DNA of 64,000 nt from Solanum dulcamara. Taxonomy: Eukaryota > Streptophyta > Magnoliopsida > Solanales > Solanaceae. Position 1 is the first letter of the stretch. Every line of letters starts with the position of its first letter. Location: NCBI RefSeq assembly GCF_947179165.1, contig NC_077245.1, positions 19,939,740 through 20,003,739 of the forward strand. The letters run 5' to 3'. Under the pieces are notes generated by a model. It saw only the letters and a program-made list of their open reading frames with translations, ran no database searches and was not told where the DNA came from. Below are positions 12,100 to 25,300 of this stretch, in pieces. The position numbers and the translations under genes are program-made.

Positions 12100-12600
12100 T
12101 AATAAATTATTCAAAAATCTAAAGTTAGCAAAATGCAACGATAAGTGTATGATCAAAAATATAGGTAAATTGGAGGTACCAACTCCAGTTGAAACGAACC
12201 TGATTTACGCTGGAAACACTGTTCACGCCAAAAACATTGTTCACACCAAAAACACTATTCACGCCGAAAAATGGAAAACTGCGAGACGACGCCAGAAATC
12301 AATAGATCTAGGCCAAATCTGAACAGATCTGGCCCGGAGAAAGCTGTAACGTCGGAGGTCGCCGAAAAATACTGGCCGTCGCCGGATATTGCTGGGAGTT
12401 TCTGCGGGCAGATCTGGACAGATCTTGTTTCTTGGTCGCCGGCAGAAACAAAATGTTTTAGAGCTGTTCTTGCGTTCGCCGGAAAAGAAAGAAAGAAGCA
12501 GAAGAAGACCGGAGTTTCTTGTGTTCGCCGGAAAAGGGAGAAGAAGACCGGCGTATGGTCGCCGGAAAAGAAAGAAAGAACTGTGTCCAAGAGAAAAAAC
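12100..12600 (-). other. CCGG-rich leader, probable 5' UTR of the RTE LINE
   Basis: The GC content rises compared with the flanks. Short variants of GTCGCCGGAAAAG(A)AAG recur at about 12358-12570, and three variants of TTCACGCCRAAAAC occur at 12212-12270. Overlapping open frames here on both strands are a by-product of low complexity. Confidence 0.5.
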
Positions 12601-12639
12601 TAAAATTTAACACTCCAGTATCAGAACGGATATGGAAGA

Positions 12640-13350
12640 CCAATTTTGTTGTCTAAGTCGAGCTTCTCTTCAGGGTATTATCTAATCGACCAATTTCGAC
12701 TCAATCATATAATAGTCGGTGCCAGCTATATGAGTCCTCTATATCCATTGTCTAAGCCCATTTCAATTTCAATACTAAGAAAACCTGGGGGTTTTCTAAA
12801 GTTAAGAGATTCTCCAAAATGTAATTTGAACAATGGGAGGAAGATCAGGTTTTGGGAAGATAACTGGTTAGGGAATGGAAGTCTCAAGCTCTTGTTCCCA
12901 GATATTCATCACCTGAACCAACAGCAAGAGTCTCCTCTTTATGAAGTTTGGTCTGAACATGGATGGAACCTTACTTCAAGAAGACTGATACAAGACTGGG
13001 AGGTGGAGAGATTGGCTGAATTTTATGGAACACTTGATAGTTCTTAGGATTCAAGGAAGGAGAAGGCACTCTTAAATGGAAATGTCATAGCAAAGGATTA
13101 TTCACTGTTAGTTTTGCATATAGAGATATGAATCAGATGGAATCCCAAGTTAACGTTCTGCCTTGGAAGCTTATATGGAAGGTTAAAATACCATATGAAG
13201 TGGCAGTTTTCCTTGGTTGGTGGTGAAAGAGATGTACTTACACAAGAGAATCTAATGAAGAGGGGAATACAGATGCGCCCAAGATGCCATTTTTTTTAGC
13301 AGGTTACAGAGACAATTAACCATCTGCTTTTACATTGTAAAGTGGTTAGA
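12640..13350 (+). pseudogene. L1-type LINE remnant, RT C-terminus and zf-RVT
   Basis: Plus-strand reading gives NGRKIRFWEDNWLGNGSLK, typical of the sequence just after the RT in plant L1-like LINEs, then LYEVWSEHGWNL. In shifted frames come LPWKLIWKVKIPYEVAVF and fragments of the zinc-binding RVT tail (MKRGI, LLHCKVV). Several stops and frame changes make it a fossil. It is the first of at least seven such remnants in the window. Confidence 0.82.
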
Positions 13351-14439
13351 ATTATTATTGTTATAGATAGATTGTTATTATAGAAATATAAAATTAATAT
13401 AAAAAAGCCAATTCTGTGAAAAATCAGATCGTTGTAACCAATGACCGTTGTAAAAGTTTGGCTATATTTGTTTCTTGCATGAATTGCCGAGAAATTTTGC
13501 ATTAATTATTCAGAACTATTATATATAGAGAGAGAGAGAGAAAACTGTTTAAATGCAAGACATCGTTGATTTTTATTTTATATTTAAAAAAAATGTCCAT
13601 ATTTATATACTATACAATGTGGTGGTTGAATATTTTAAAAAAAAATTGATAGGGAGACACTTTTAAAAATGAAAAAAAAGATGGGTGACAAGCTCTGATA
13701 TAAATCGAAGTTAAGAATTTTTTTTTTAATTATGATAATAGTTCATTACTTAATTGTTATTTTAAATGAGGTAAAAAATTTAGATTATTTTATATTAATT
13801 ATACTAATATTTGAGTTATAATTTGTAATAAACGTTCAATTCAGCTATAATTGTGCCAACTTACAATTTTAGAAATGAGCAGCAGACTCCAAATATTGGT
13901 ATTTAAATTAATTTGTAAGACGCGAAGGAAGAGCTTTGAGTTGATTAAAATCGTGATTGAGTATGTGTTGTTGGATTTATATTTTTCATCAGTGTTTTAT
14001 TTTTAATTTATCTTCTCATTGTTTATATTATATATGGGGAGGATTTTTATATGGTAGGATTTATTTCCTTTAGATTTAGATAAATATGGTTAACATTAAT
14101 CATTTTTAAGAACTTATATTTTTTTATTTATATTTTTACAATTTCAATATGTTATTTTATAATTTTTATTTTATTTTATAGATTGTATACTCATATAATT
14201 TTATAAAGAGAACAGAGGTAAATATTCCTCACAACATTGTGATTTAGAGTGACTGTAGAAAAGAAGATCGAGAATGCCGAACTAGCGAATGCAGAAAGTG
14301 ATTGAAGGCGTTCTAGTTTCTTAAATGTAGTGTGATCATTCTCATCCGTGTAAGAATTAGGAATTCCTCTTCCAACTCGTCCCAATTTTGAATGAAGTTA
14401 GACGATACAGCTCTTATTAGTTTAATAGTTTACCCAAAA
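13351..14439. other. AT-rich spacer, no confident feature
   Basis: A short (AG)n tract lies at about 13528-13542. A 64-residue open frame on the minus strand (14191-14385) with NSYTDENDHTTFKKLERLQ looks protein-like. It has no family I recognise and may belong to the neighbouring organelle-like patch. Confidence 0.35.
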
Positions 14440-15235
14440 GTTACTCAATGAATCGGTTGATTGGAATTGCTTCAATGGCAGTGAGGACCACAACCAACTT
14501 CGTCTTGGACCGTGTTCTCTAAAACTCAATTAATTAACTGGGCCAGATTCCGAAAATGGAAGGCTTTTCCCTATTAGAGAAGACCCTATAGAGTAAAGTC
14601 AAGCTTCAGAAAAAAAAAAAGAATTTTTGCTTTCTCTTCTATCTATATGGTAGATTGGATTGACGGATGGTGCACCTGTCAACAATTCGTTCATTTTTCG
14701 TAGCTTGTTGGTTTTTTTATCATTCAATCCACAACAAATCGAATGAAACCAGGCGAAATAGAACGATGGAAGTGTCCGATTATAGCACGATGCGCTGCTT
14801 TAATGGCTCGATATGAAAAACGACCAGCTCTACAACTTTGAGTGCCATATCTTTCAAAATCTTGTTACGGACTAAAGTCCTAAAGAAAAGCGACCCCAAG
14901 CCCGATGAAAAAATAAAACAAAAAAAGATTATGATGTCAAAATCTTCCGGCATGCAAAGGTTTGAATCCTACTCCAGATTATGAACACCCGATCGAATCC
15001 CCCTAGCTGCATGTATTCGGGAATCGATCATAACCACTACCTACATTCCAGGAAATTGTGCACCACAAATAAGAGCTAATAAACAGACTCGCAATTTCGT
15101 AGATTATAGCCGTTCATGTACTAAGTTTCTTATTTAGTCCGCTCGATGAGCGTGCACGTGTTCGCGCATCCACCTTGATTGAACACTTAGAGTCAACAAT
15201 ACAGAGGTAGGCATTCCTCCTAAGAAGAAATGTAA
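14440..15235 (-). other. Probable mitochondrial insertion (NUMT) with rpl16 fragment
   Basis: Base composition differs from the AT-rich flanks. On the minus strand about 14865-14752 reads FERYGTQSCRAGRFSYRAI and KAAHRAIIGHFHRSISPGF, closely matching the middle of plant mitochondrial ribosomal protein L16 (RYGTKSCRAGRLSYRAIEAA, then RRA-IGHFHRAMSGQF). Plastid rpl16 does not read this way. The similarity stops on both sides, so this is a fragment. The origin of the remaining sequence is not proven. Confidence 0.5.
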
Positions 15236-16335
15236 TTTCTCGTTATAAAAGTGGTGCATATATGCCCTGACATCTAATAAATGGTGCATATTTACCCTTT
15301 TCGTTAACAGTCACATATTTACTTAATTAAAAAAATTATTTTAAATTGCAAAAAATGTCACGTGATTTTTAAAGATTACCTCACTCATTTTATTCCAGAC
15401 CTCACTTATGGAATTTTACTAGATATGTTGTTATTGTACCTCACTCATTTTTATTTGGGCTAGCTAGTTTCAAATATATACAATATAGCTTGCCAAAAGT
15501 CATTGAAAATATACACTTATTGTACAATATAACTTACATATACATGAGTTATACACTGACTATATATTATAATACATTCAAAAAGATTAATATAGTTTAA
15601 CTATACATGAAGTATAGACTAACTATGCAATCCCAATCAACTCAAAATCACCTTTAAAACGTTTCTAATTTTAGATATGAAATCCTTTCGATGTTTTGAG
15701 TCTTTTGATATGTAATTCTCTTATAACGATTCACGTTTGCAGTACGTCGAAATTTTTTTAAAAAAAAAAGGACAAAGAAGAAAAAGGAAGGAAGAATGGA
15801 GGACGAAGAAGATGAAGCTGAAGCAGAAGGGAGGACGAAGAAGAAGCAGGCGTCTGTCATGGCTACCATTTTTTGGGGGAGAAAAAAAAGGGTCGAATGG
15901 TCATTTTCCATAACAAAGGGCTTATTCTTTTAAGTGGGCTATTTTTGTGTGAGAAATTTAACTCTATAGATATTTTGTTTAATTTACCCTTTTTATTACC
16001 CTCCAGACCCAATCCATATGGAAAAAAAATACTCTTTTTTATTCAGTCTTAAAATGAGTTTGAGTCAGGCCTAAACAAAAGACAGATTGATTTGTTTTGG
16101 TAGAATCGGGTCTAGAGGGGTAAAAAAATGAGTGAGATATATAATTTTTAATGTTGTGACATTTTTTAGATTAAAAAATTAGGTTTAGGATTTTTTTTAA
16201 TTTAGTTTGTTAACAAAAAAAGGTAAATATGCATCGTTTGTTAGATGGCGAGGATATATATATCATTTATTAAATGACAAATATATTATATATATACACC
16301 ACGTTTTAAACGAATGATATATTTGTCCCTGGGCC
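15236..16335. mobile_element. Non-autonomous TIR element, about 1.1 kb
   Basis: The left end (about 15240-15315: GGTGCATATATGCC, ATCTAATAAATGGTGCATAT, TTACCCTTTTCGTTAAC) matches the reverse complement of the right end (about 16205-16320: GTGGTGTATATATA, CCATCTAACAAACGATGCAT, TTACCTTTTTTTGTTAAC). The inverted repeats are roughly 100 bp and diverged. The interior holds a purine-rich GAAGAAG tract (15765-15850) and no transposase. A target duplication was not identified. Confidence 0.6.
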
Positions 16336-16649
16336 CTTTTATAAATCGTATACTCCTTGATTTAATACATGATGCAAAGACGACCCGATGAGAGTTTCCA
16401 AAAGAGGCAACTTTGACTCCAAATATCTATTAGATTAGAAAAATAAAAGTGGCTTTTCATTTAATTTTTTTATATATACATATATATAAAATATTATCAC
16501 TTTGAAAATGCCTGTTAAAGTGGTTAATTTACTTAAATTAGTGTGATCCTTGACCAAATTTTGATAAATACACTAAGACTTTAGTGACTTGCTAATTCAA
16601 GAAATTGCAGGCCCTTTCCAACTACAACAATAACGTACTTAGTGGAAAT

Positions 16650-17875
16650 CCCATTGAGGCCTTATTTGTTTGCACTTAATGCACGTCTTAATCTTAATCA
16701 TTCAAATCTCAGTCATTAAATTTATTTTCAAGGTCTGAATCTTAATCATTAAGCGCATTTGTTTTCCTTATTTTATTAGCAATTAATGAGTTGAAATTCT
16801 AAATATATCTTAATGATTAACATTTATGACCAAGTATTAATATCATTAAGATGTCTATTTAAAAATTTATATGAAGATGACAATTCATCACTACTACATC
16901 TATTTTCACCCACCACCCACAACCACTATTTCAGTCAAAACTACCACCACCGCAAATCACCACCACCTACCATCCACAATGAGTCAATGACTATCCTCAA
17001 CCCAATCACAACCACCAATCAATCACCAAAATCAATTGTCATCGTCATTAGAAATTATTTGCAATCATCACCACCAATGATTATCACATTCACTATTCAC
17101 TATTGATAATTACCACCATTAGTCAATATTAATTATCGCTAACCATCATTATCTTTCACCACAGCCATTAGGTATCAGTATCATTTCTCTACTCATTACC
17201 AGTTGTCACCACTATCAACCGTGATTAATCACTACTACCAACTAATATACTGTAAGATAATAGCCACAACCATCATCATTAGTCAACACCATTAGTCAAC
17301 ATCACCACTAATTGTCATTTAAAAAAAAATTAAAATATTTTATAGATATAATATTTAAATTAATTTAGTATTTTATTTAAATTTTATATTTATTACTCCC
17401 TTTGTCCCTATTTACTTGTTAAATATTTTCTAATTTGATTTGATTTTCCTTTTGATTTGTCAATTTTGACAAATCAAGAAAGGATAATTTTTTTCTTTCT
17501 ATTATACCCTCAATTTATTAACATTGAATTAGTGTCTTTGAAAAATATAGTGAATAAATATGTTTAAAATTATATCAATTAATAGGGGTAAAATTATAAA
17601 CTCACTATACCAATCAATGTTTTCTTAATAGGTGTGTCAAGTCAAAATTTGGCAAATAAAAAGGGACAGAAGGATTATATTTTAAACAAAAATAAATTTT
17701 ATACATTCACATATTGAGAAAACAAACAATCTTAACTATTTAATATTCAAATCTTAATGCAACCTCTTAATATTCAAATGTGTATTCAAATTCAAAGCTC
17801 TAAATCTTAATATTCAGATGTGCATTCAAATTCAAACGTCATAATCTTAGTGAAAACAAATGAGCCCTCAATGTA
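16650..17875. mobile_element. MITE-like element, family with GAGGCCTTATTTG ends
   Basis: The left end, TTGAGGCCTTATTTGTTTGC at about 16654, followed by CTTAATCTTAATCATTCAAA, is answered on the right by AGTGAAAACAAATGAGCCCTC at about 17853-17873, preceded by CTTAATATTCAGATGTGCAT. The interior is a long CACCA/ACCATT-rich tract (16895-17310) and AT-rich DNA. A second member with the same ends is at 46127-46877. No coding sequence. Confidence 0.6.
16895..17320. repeat. Low-complexity CACCA/TTAGTCAACA-rich tract
   Basis: Dense, imperfect repeats of CACCAC, CCATTAGTCAACA and related triplets. They create a spurious His/Thr/Pro-rich open frame. Confidence 0.7.
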
Positions 17876-17890
17876 TTAAGCATTTAATGT

Positions 17891-18330
17891 AGGAGAATTT
17901 TCGCATATAGCCACTCATAAATACATTAATTATGTTCCATAGCTATAGTTTGTTAATTACAAATCGTAGCTATAGTTATAGCAGCGTTTGTATAATTCAT
18001 GCAACATTTGTATACATTTGTATAATTTTTTATACAATTCGCAGTTTTTGTATAACATTTGTATATTTCACTATACAATTCATGCACAACGTTTGTATAA
18101 TTCGCTATACAATTTATTGTATTTGCATATTTCATTATACAATTCAATTCGCGCACAACGTTTGTATAAATCGCGCGAATTATACAAAACTCAACTGTAT
18201 AATCGTGTGAATTATACAAAACTCAAATTATAATTACAACTAGATGTTTACCGCAAGCCATAATTAATTCAAACTATAGCTATATTAGCTAATTAACTAG
18301 TAAATATTTAACTATCCGCGTAATTTTCCC
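17891..18330. mobile_element. 440-bp MITE with TIRs and 8-bp target duplication TTTAATGT
   Basis: Identical octamers TTTAATGT flank the element at 17883-17890 and 18331-18338. The left end AGGAGAATTTTCGCATATAG pairs with the right-end complement GGGAAAATTACGCGGATAG, and the similarity continues inward (both arms share AGCTATAGTTTG) for about 65 bp. The centre is packed with TTGTATAATTCGC / TATACAATTC motifs. An 8-bp duplication fits the hAT superfamily. No protein is encoded. Confidence 0.78.
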
Positions 18331-18338
18331 TTTAATGT

Positions 18339-19156
18339 CACTTGACCTATTTTTTATTCATATCATATTAAATATGAGTCAAATATTTATTCATTTTTAT
18401 CTAATTCGTTTTCAACCCACTCATATTCTATCCAACCTGCAATTGATATGAAATAATACTAACTTCCATAGGAGTCTGGTTCACAAGCTAAGTGCATGTT
18501 TGGTAATTACAAATGCGTATATTAAATTTATAAGGTAAAAATTAGCAGTAATAACTAAAAGAACGATTCATCAAGTTTTGTGTCAAAGCTTCTGTTTTAG
18601 AAAATGGGATGATGAAAAAATTGCAGTGTGGCTCGAACTATTTATATCATATTTTGTATACCTTTCTCTTGATTAATGCCAATCATCTTTGCTCATGATC
18701 CTGCAACAGTATTATCTTATAGTATACAGTTTACTGCAACTGTATAGTGTACTTCAACTGAATATTGAAATTCCAGTGAAGCTAAATCTTTTACTCGTGG
18801 CAAGTTCAAAACCCATTTCGATATCTTGAAAGACGTTTGAACATGAATGGAAGATACGTCTGAAGTCACAAAACATTACGAAACTGTCCTTTCGTTGCAG
18901 CCCCTGAAGTGTTGAATGAAACAGTGCATGAAATGCTTCAAGTAAAAGCTATAATAACCAGTCTTTTGAAACAAACCACTTCAAGACATATTTCCTTGAG
19001 CTTTCCAATGAAATTTAAAGTTAGTATCGTATGTAGAAAGAAGGGATGAGAATCCAATATTTGGTGCTTAGCCTCACTGCACAACCAACACACATTTATA
19101 CAACTGTAACTCTTACTTGACAGAATGGATCGAGTAAGACCCCATTAAGTGTCCTC
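18339..19156 (-). other. Spacer and 3' flank of the TMEM50 gene
   Basis: AT-rich sequence downstream of the TMEM50 stop codon. It should include the 3' UTR, but no polyadenylation signal was placed with confidence. No other gene seen. Confidence 0.4.
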
Positions 19157-22100
19157 TCAAGATTCTGAATGTGATGTCCAATAGACCAGCCCGCTGAAAT
19201 ATGTGAAAAAGTAAATATTAAAGTTGACATCCAAACATGTGAAAAAGTAAATATTAAAGTTGACATCCAAACCACAGTTCAAAAGGAACAGAAGCATGCT
19301 CTCTTTTTTCTCATAATGTCTGTGAAAGATGTGGATGTGCACGAGTCCACAAGCTAGAAAGCAGGCTTACCAGCAGAGCTACATGACACAATCACACAAC
19401 TGAACACAACATAGATGTGATGTATTCTTTTTCCATGTACAAATCGGAGAATGTGTGGCGTATTGTTTGTTAAATGGGACAAGAAAAGTAGAAAGCAACT
19501 TAGAATTTCAATTCAAGCATTCCACTTCAGTAGCAACAATGGAGAAGAGAGGTGCATTACACTGAAAGCACCTAGCCAACCTACTTTACTCTGATATTCT
19601 TGGTGAGACAGGTTCAAAACCATTGCTTTCTATTCCAGCACCATTGTGGCCAAAAATAAATGTAAACAACGAGGGGCGGAAGAGAGGAGAAGTCAGACAG
19701 AACAGGTGGATGAACAATAAAGCTCAACTAAAAAATAGTGCATAAAAATTACCTTTGAAGAAGCAAAAAACCTTTATGCAACAATCACCCTTCCCCCATG
19801 ACATCTAAGGTTCTTTAAGGCAGCAAAACCTAATAAATATAAAACAAATTACCTGATTAAGACGAACACACACTGCAGAACACCTGCAACTCCTGTCCAA
19901 GCAGAAGGACCAGATTTTCCTAGTGCATCTTGTATCAATAGCCCAACTGATGCAGCCAAAGACACAAAGGATACAACATATGCAATAAATAGCCACAGCT
20001 TCAACCTGCATTGTCAACATTGAAACAGTGAGCAATTCAATGTGACGAGGAAAAGCAAATAGAATCAGAAATTTATAATTTTTTGACAACCAAGAAGCAT
20101 ATATCTATTAAAAGAAATAACATGTGCAAGGATGGCTCAAAGATAACAGCAATACATAACCAGTAATAACTATCATTATGCCTCGGACAGGGAGGAAAAA
20201 ACATGAAAGGATTCCAGAGCTCTTTCACAAGTGACAACAAATGCAAATTATGGTGATCAAGCATCATTCTGTTCATTCCAAGAGAATGAATAACTACTTA
20301 GAGCTTGACAACAAACCCTTCAGATGATAAGACCAGGCAACCAAAATCAAATTGCTCAAAAGAAGCAACAAAACCTCACAAAAAGCGTCTCTACCCAAAA
20401 CCATGACTCATGCCCATGAAATTATAGGATTACTACAACAAATGAAGATTATATTAAGTGGACAGGAAATAAATAAGGCCAGTTTTCTGTGAAGTCAGCT
20501 AATGGTGAATTTAACACCTCAAATAACCAGATTTGTTGCTGGTCATGGAAGATGATATGGAGTCAAAATCCCATATAAAGTTTGCATGTTTCACATGGTT
20601 GTTAGCCAAAAAAAAAATAACTGTATTAAAGTTTTGGCTAGGTGGGCTATGTCAAGAAGAAGAATTGAAGCTTTGGCTAGTTGGAATAATGAGGGTAGAT
20701 TATCCTGTAAGAAAGAGAGATGGCGGATTGTCCCTGCTTGTATTTGGTGGACAATTAGAAGAAAAAGAAATCAAAGGTGTTTTGAAGACAAATGTAGCTC
20801 TCCGGATAAAAGTCAAAATATTTGTCATTGGGAGGTAGACTCACCCTGATAACTTCTGTCTTAGATGCTTTACAACTTATACGATGTCTCTTTTGCATAT
20901 CCCCCAGACTGTTGTGCATAGGATGGATAAAACCAAGGATAAAATCAGGATAACTTTTCTTTGGCTAGGTAATAAGGAGAAAGGAGAAAAAAGGTTTTCA
21001 TTTAATCAAAAAGGAAAAATCTTATCAGAAGTAAAAGTCAAGGTAGGATGGGCATCAAGAATCGCAAGAACCAGAGCAAAGCTCTTAAGGTGAAATAGTT
21101 GTGGAGATGCTCTTAGGAGCCCCAAGCTTTTTGGAGTAGTGTTATTTAAGCCAAGTATGGGGAGCTGGATAATTGGGTTTCTAAAAAAGTTACTAAACCT
21201 TATGGTGTACCTTATGGAGATCTATTAGGTCGTACTGGCTTTTGCTTAAAAGTTAGTCTACTAACAAGGTTCACAATAGCAACAAGACTCATTTTTGGAC
21301 AGACGGGGTTACAAGAGTTATTTCTTGAATTGTTTTCTGCGGCCCAACATCAACACAAGACAATATCTGAGATGTAGACTCATCAAGGACGGAATTTGAT
21401 CCTCAAAAGACATTTGAATGATTGGGAAATTCCAAGGTTATCTACTTTTTACATGTTTTTGGAAACTTTTCAAGGGCCACAAAGTGGAGTGGACTGTTTA
21501 TGGTGGAATGGACATAGCAAAGGTATTTACAAGTTGAGGGAGGGGTACAATAGTCCAAATTAAGCCTAGCCACGGACCACTACCTGACCATGGAAGCACA
21601 TTTGGAAAGTTAAAGTACATTTAAAAGGGACCTGCTTCACTTGGGGAAATCTATCAAAGAGGGGAATATCCCTATGCTCAAGATGTTATTTATGTGATGG
21701 TGAGGCTGAGACAATTAGTCATCTTTGCATATACTAAATAGTCATTGACCAGCTGTGGAAGATCTTTATCAATCTCAAAGGCGTCTCTTGGACAAATGGA
21801 GAATTATCCCAGCATATATTTGGTGGACCGTCTGGAAGAAAGAAATGGCAGATGTTTTGAAGATAGGAGTAGCAATGTGCAGAAGATCAAGCTTAACAGT
21901 ATATTGTTATTCTTTATTTGTTGTACAAAGGCTCATTCAGAAAGACACTGAAACAATGCTAGATGTTTTAGAGTCTGTTTAGGATTACAATCTCAAATTT
22001 GTATTTTGTGTTTCTTTTCTTCTTTTGTTAATATGGTTTTTTCAGTACCATCTAACTACGGGATTTAATACAAATTGTTTTGTTACCAGTTCAAAAAAAG

Positions 22101-22289
22101 GACAAATGTAGCTCTATACAAAAGTTGAAGATGAATTGTCTAGTTCGTTTCTATTTTTGGTGTAAACAACCGTAGTTAGAAGATTGTGAAGCTATTTTTG
22201 ATGCCTTAGATTCCTTGTGAGAACATAGATTGGAAGTCCCCATGTATTTTGCTATGTAAATATGGGTGATTACTCTGGTTTTCTGGGTT

Positions 22290-22360
<71 letters not shown>

Positions 22361-25300
22361 AAACATGTTACCTTCTCAAAAAACAATGTGCGCTTCACTT
22401 CAAAGAAACTTGTGCTTCACTTTGTGCTTTTTACTTCTAGCCCCATGGACTTTATGGTTTTTTTCTTTCACTTTAGAAAGCAATGATCCAAATAGTCTTA
22501 AGAGCCTTTGCTTACAATATTTGTGCTTGACAAATTTTACTATCAATAAAATCTTTCATCTGATGTGGCAGGCTCTGACAGCTCTCCAACAGTGGGGGGT
22601 TTGCTTTCACTTCCTTGGATGGTCTTCTCCACATGAATGTCCATGTCTTCCGTGGCATAAGTCGGGAGGACTTTATCTCAAGGAACATTAGTCTCATACA
22701 AACAAGGCATAAGTCTAGAAGATACCCAATCAAAGTTAACTTGTGTCCTCTTTGTCATGAACTGTCCTACTAGTGTGCCATGTTCTCTCTTGAAGTGTTC
22801 GCTTGCCGTATAAGTTCTTGCATCAGATCACATATCGGGGCATGAACAACTTCATAATCAGGTTCATTTCGAAATTCATCAAAATCTTCTTTGTTGAGGC
22901 CTGGATTGTGAAAGTGCTCATTGATCTTGCTTGGGTTGATATCAACCTCCATGCTCCACTCCACCTGCCTCATCTTCAACTGATCATTTTTATTGAGGTA
23001 TTGAATGTTGCCATAAAACTTTATAATGTTCACATCCCTGACCTTTTGAGCAAATGTTCCATTTTATTGTGTGCAGCGGATAAGTTTGTCAACAAACTTC
23101 TAGTCTCAAAGAAGACCCGGAGAAGTAGGACTTATAAAGTTCCATGACTCCATCCTTGATAAACATTTTATTTTAAAACTGGTAACGACTTTTATATATA
23201 TTAAAGTTGCACCATAACAGTGCAAAAAGACTCAACAAAATCCCAACCAAGTTTAGCCTACTGCTTCACAAGGATCACAACATATCAACAAGTGTTCAGC
23301 CTCCTCAGCATAGCTTTCTTTACACCAAAATAAAACAAAAATATACAAATCATCTAGATTTTCTCCACAAAATTGTATTTGTCTTCAAAAGCCCTATAGT
23401 TCTTCTCCTTCCAAATGGTCCACCTTATGCAAGCAGGGACAAGTTTCCACCAATTTTTCTGACTAACTGCCCCATCATTCTGATTCCAACATTTCAGCAA
23501 ATCAACACTTGTTGCTGGCATTCCTACCAAGTTCAAGAATAGTTGCCATAACTGTCCAGTAACAGGAAAATGGATGAATAAGTGACTATTATTTTCCCTA
23601 GCAGCTCCACACAAAAAGCATCTAGAACACGATTGAAATCCCCTTCTTTGAAGTTTATCCTGTGTGAAATTCCCTTCTTTGATAAACCTTCTCATCTTGC
23701 TCTTCTTTTCTTTTTGATAAGTACTTAAAGCTTTTTATAAATTTGTGCACTAAGCCAGTGCAATAGGCATAATTACAGGTTGTGCAATTTCTCTATTGTA
23801 TCTTAACATTCCATCTACATCAGGTAAAATAACCAGATTGCAACAAAAAAGCCACCAAAAAAAAGACAAATCTATTTAAGGTTTTGCATGTTACTCTTTT
23901 TGCCTTCAAAGATTATATTGCTTCTTTCGAGCTAGATAGTCCACCAAATGACCTGAGGAATGTTGTTCCAAGTTTGCAGAGATTTCTTCCTAAGCCCCTC
24001 CTGTTCCAACCTTGCAAAAGCTCAATCATGGAATAAGGCATGGTCCAACTTATGTCTAAAATTACAAAAAAAATGTTCCATAGCTGGCTCGTGATCCTAC
24101 AATGCAGGAAGAGGTGAACTTCTTTCGGGTACTCTTCACACAGTGGACATCTGCGGCACAGTTGAATCTTTCTCTTTTGCAGGGTCGACTGTATGAGGCA
24201 AGCCTCCTTAGCTACTATCCAAGAGAAATAAGAGGCCTTCAAAGGTGCTTTATTTATCCAAATCTTATCCCAAGGCCATAAGACCCTATCGATGCTAGAA
24301 TCTAGCATGTGTTAACAATCTCTAACTAAAAAGAGTCCCTGGTGATGGCTTTTTCAACTGATGGCTGCTTAAGAAACTGAAGTAATTCGCAAAGTGTTTC
24401 TACTTCCCAATCATTAATATTTCTTCTTAGAAAAAGATTCCATCTTTGTGTTGAACAAAATATCGCAATTTCTCCCTTTTATTGAGAAGATAAGTTGACG
24501 ATGTCCATTAATTGGTCTTTCAGAGGGGCGTGACCCAACCATACGTGTTCCCAAAACCTAATTTTCCTCATATTACCAAGACTTAAGCCCATATGCGACT
24601 TGAATTTGTTCCAGTAGCCTCAGATATGCTTCCTTAGTCCAGTACCATGAAGTATTGTTGATATTTTCGTAATCCAGGGAATCTCAAGTGTGAATTTTTC
24701 CACCAAAACCCTCCTCCAAAGTGCATCTACCTCCTTGTTGAATCTCCAATGACATTTCATTAACATCCTATTGTTATGTCTCTTTGAGTTCTTAATACCA
24801 AGACCACCTTTCCTTTTTTCTCGAGTGACTTCTTTCCATTCACAAGGCAAAAAGAATTAGATTGTTTAATTCCTTTCCAAAGGAAGCTACATCTCAATCC
24901 CTCCAATCTTTTCAGAAGAAGTGCGCTGAGCATACTTTTGGCTTGAAGATCAACTTCAAAAGGATGAGCCTTGAACTGATTTGACCAAACTGAATTTAAT
25001 TCTGTTTGGTGTTGGTTTACATTTCCACACATGAAAAAACTGAAAAAATTCAACTGGAAATTTTCGAAAACGGAAGCTTTAGTGTTTTGTGTTTCAGTAC
25101 TTGATTTTTATTTATTTTCACAACTATGAAGGCAATGGAACAAATAAATGTTATGCCATTGAGAAAAAAGAGAGTTTTATGCCCTCCGGTTGAATCCATA
25201 TTTATTACCTAGTTTGACTTTTTGGTGGTGAGCATTACAATTCCATTGCCTGCTAGCATAAATTTCAAATTTCAAAGGACGCTATATTCACCTGGAATTG

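Larger units (their letters stand above)
8717..12600 (-). mobile_element. RTE-clade LINE, decayed, with (TTG)n tail
   Basis: On the minus strand the element runs from a CCGG-rich leader (about 12600-12100), through an apurinic-type endonuclease and reverse transcriptase (11990-9129), to a 3' UTR. It ends with a conserved tail, CCCAGTG preceded by (CAA)n on the plus strand, that is (TTG)n on the element strand, at about 8722-8740. There is no LTR and no poly(A) tail. The 5' limit is uncertain, and a target duplication could not be found by eye. Confidence 0.85.

Noticed and set aside
12255..12610. Several overlapping open frames of 60-111 residues on both strands
   Set aside because: They come from the GCCGGAAAAG-rich leader of the LINE and look like low-complexity artefacts.
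16620..16660. Another SINE/LINE tail (ACTACAACAATAACGTACTTAG)
   Set aside because: It is too short and too diverged to separate from chance.
16813..17106. His/Thr/Pro-rich 97-residue open frame
   Set aside because: It is produced by a CACCA/ATC low-complexity tract inside a MITE.
17932..18233. Three overlapping open frames rich in Tyr, Asn and Ile
   Set aside because: They are a direct result of the TTGTATAATTCGC repeats in the 440-bp MITE.
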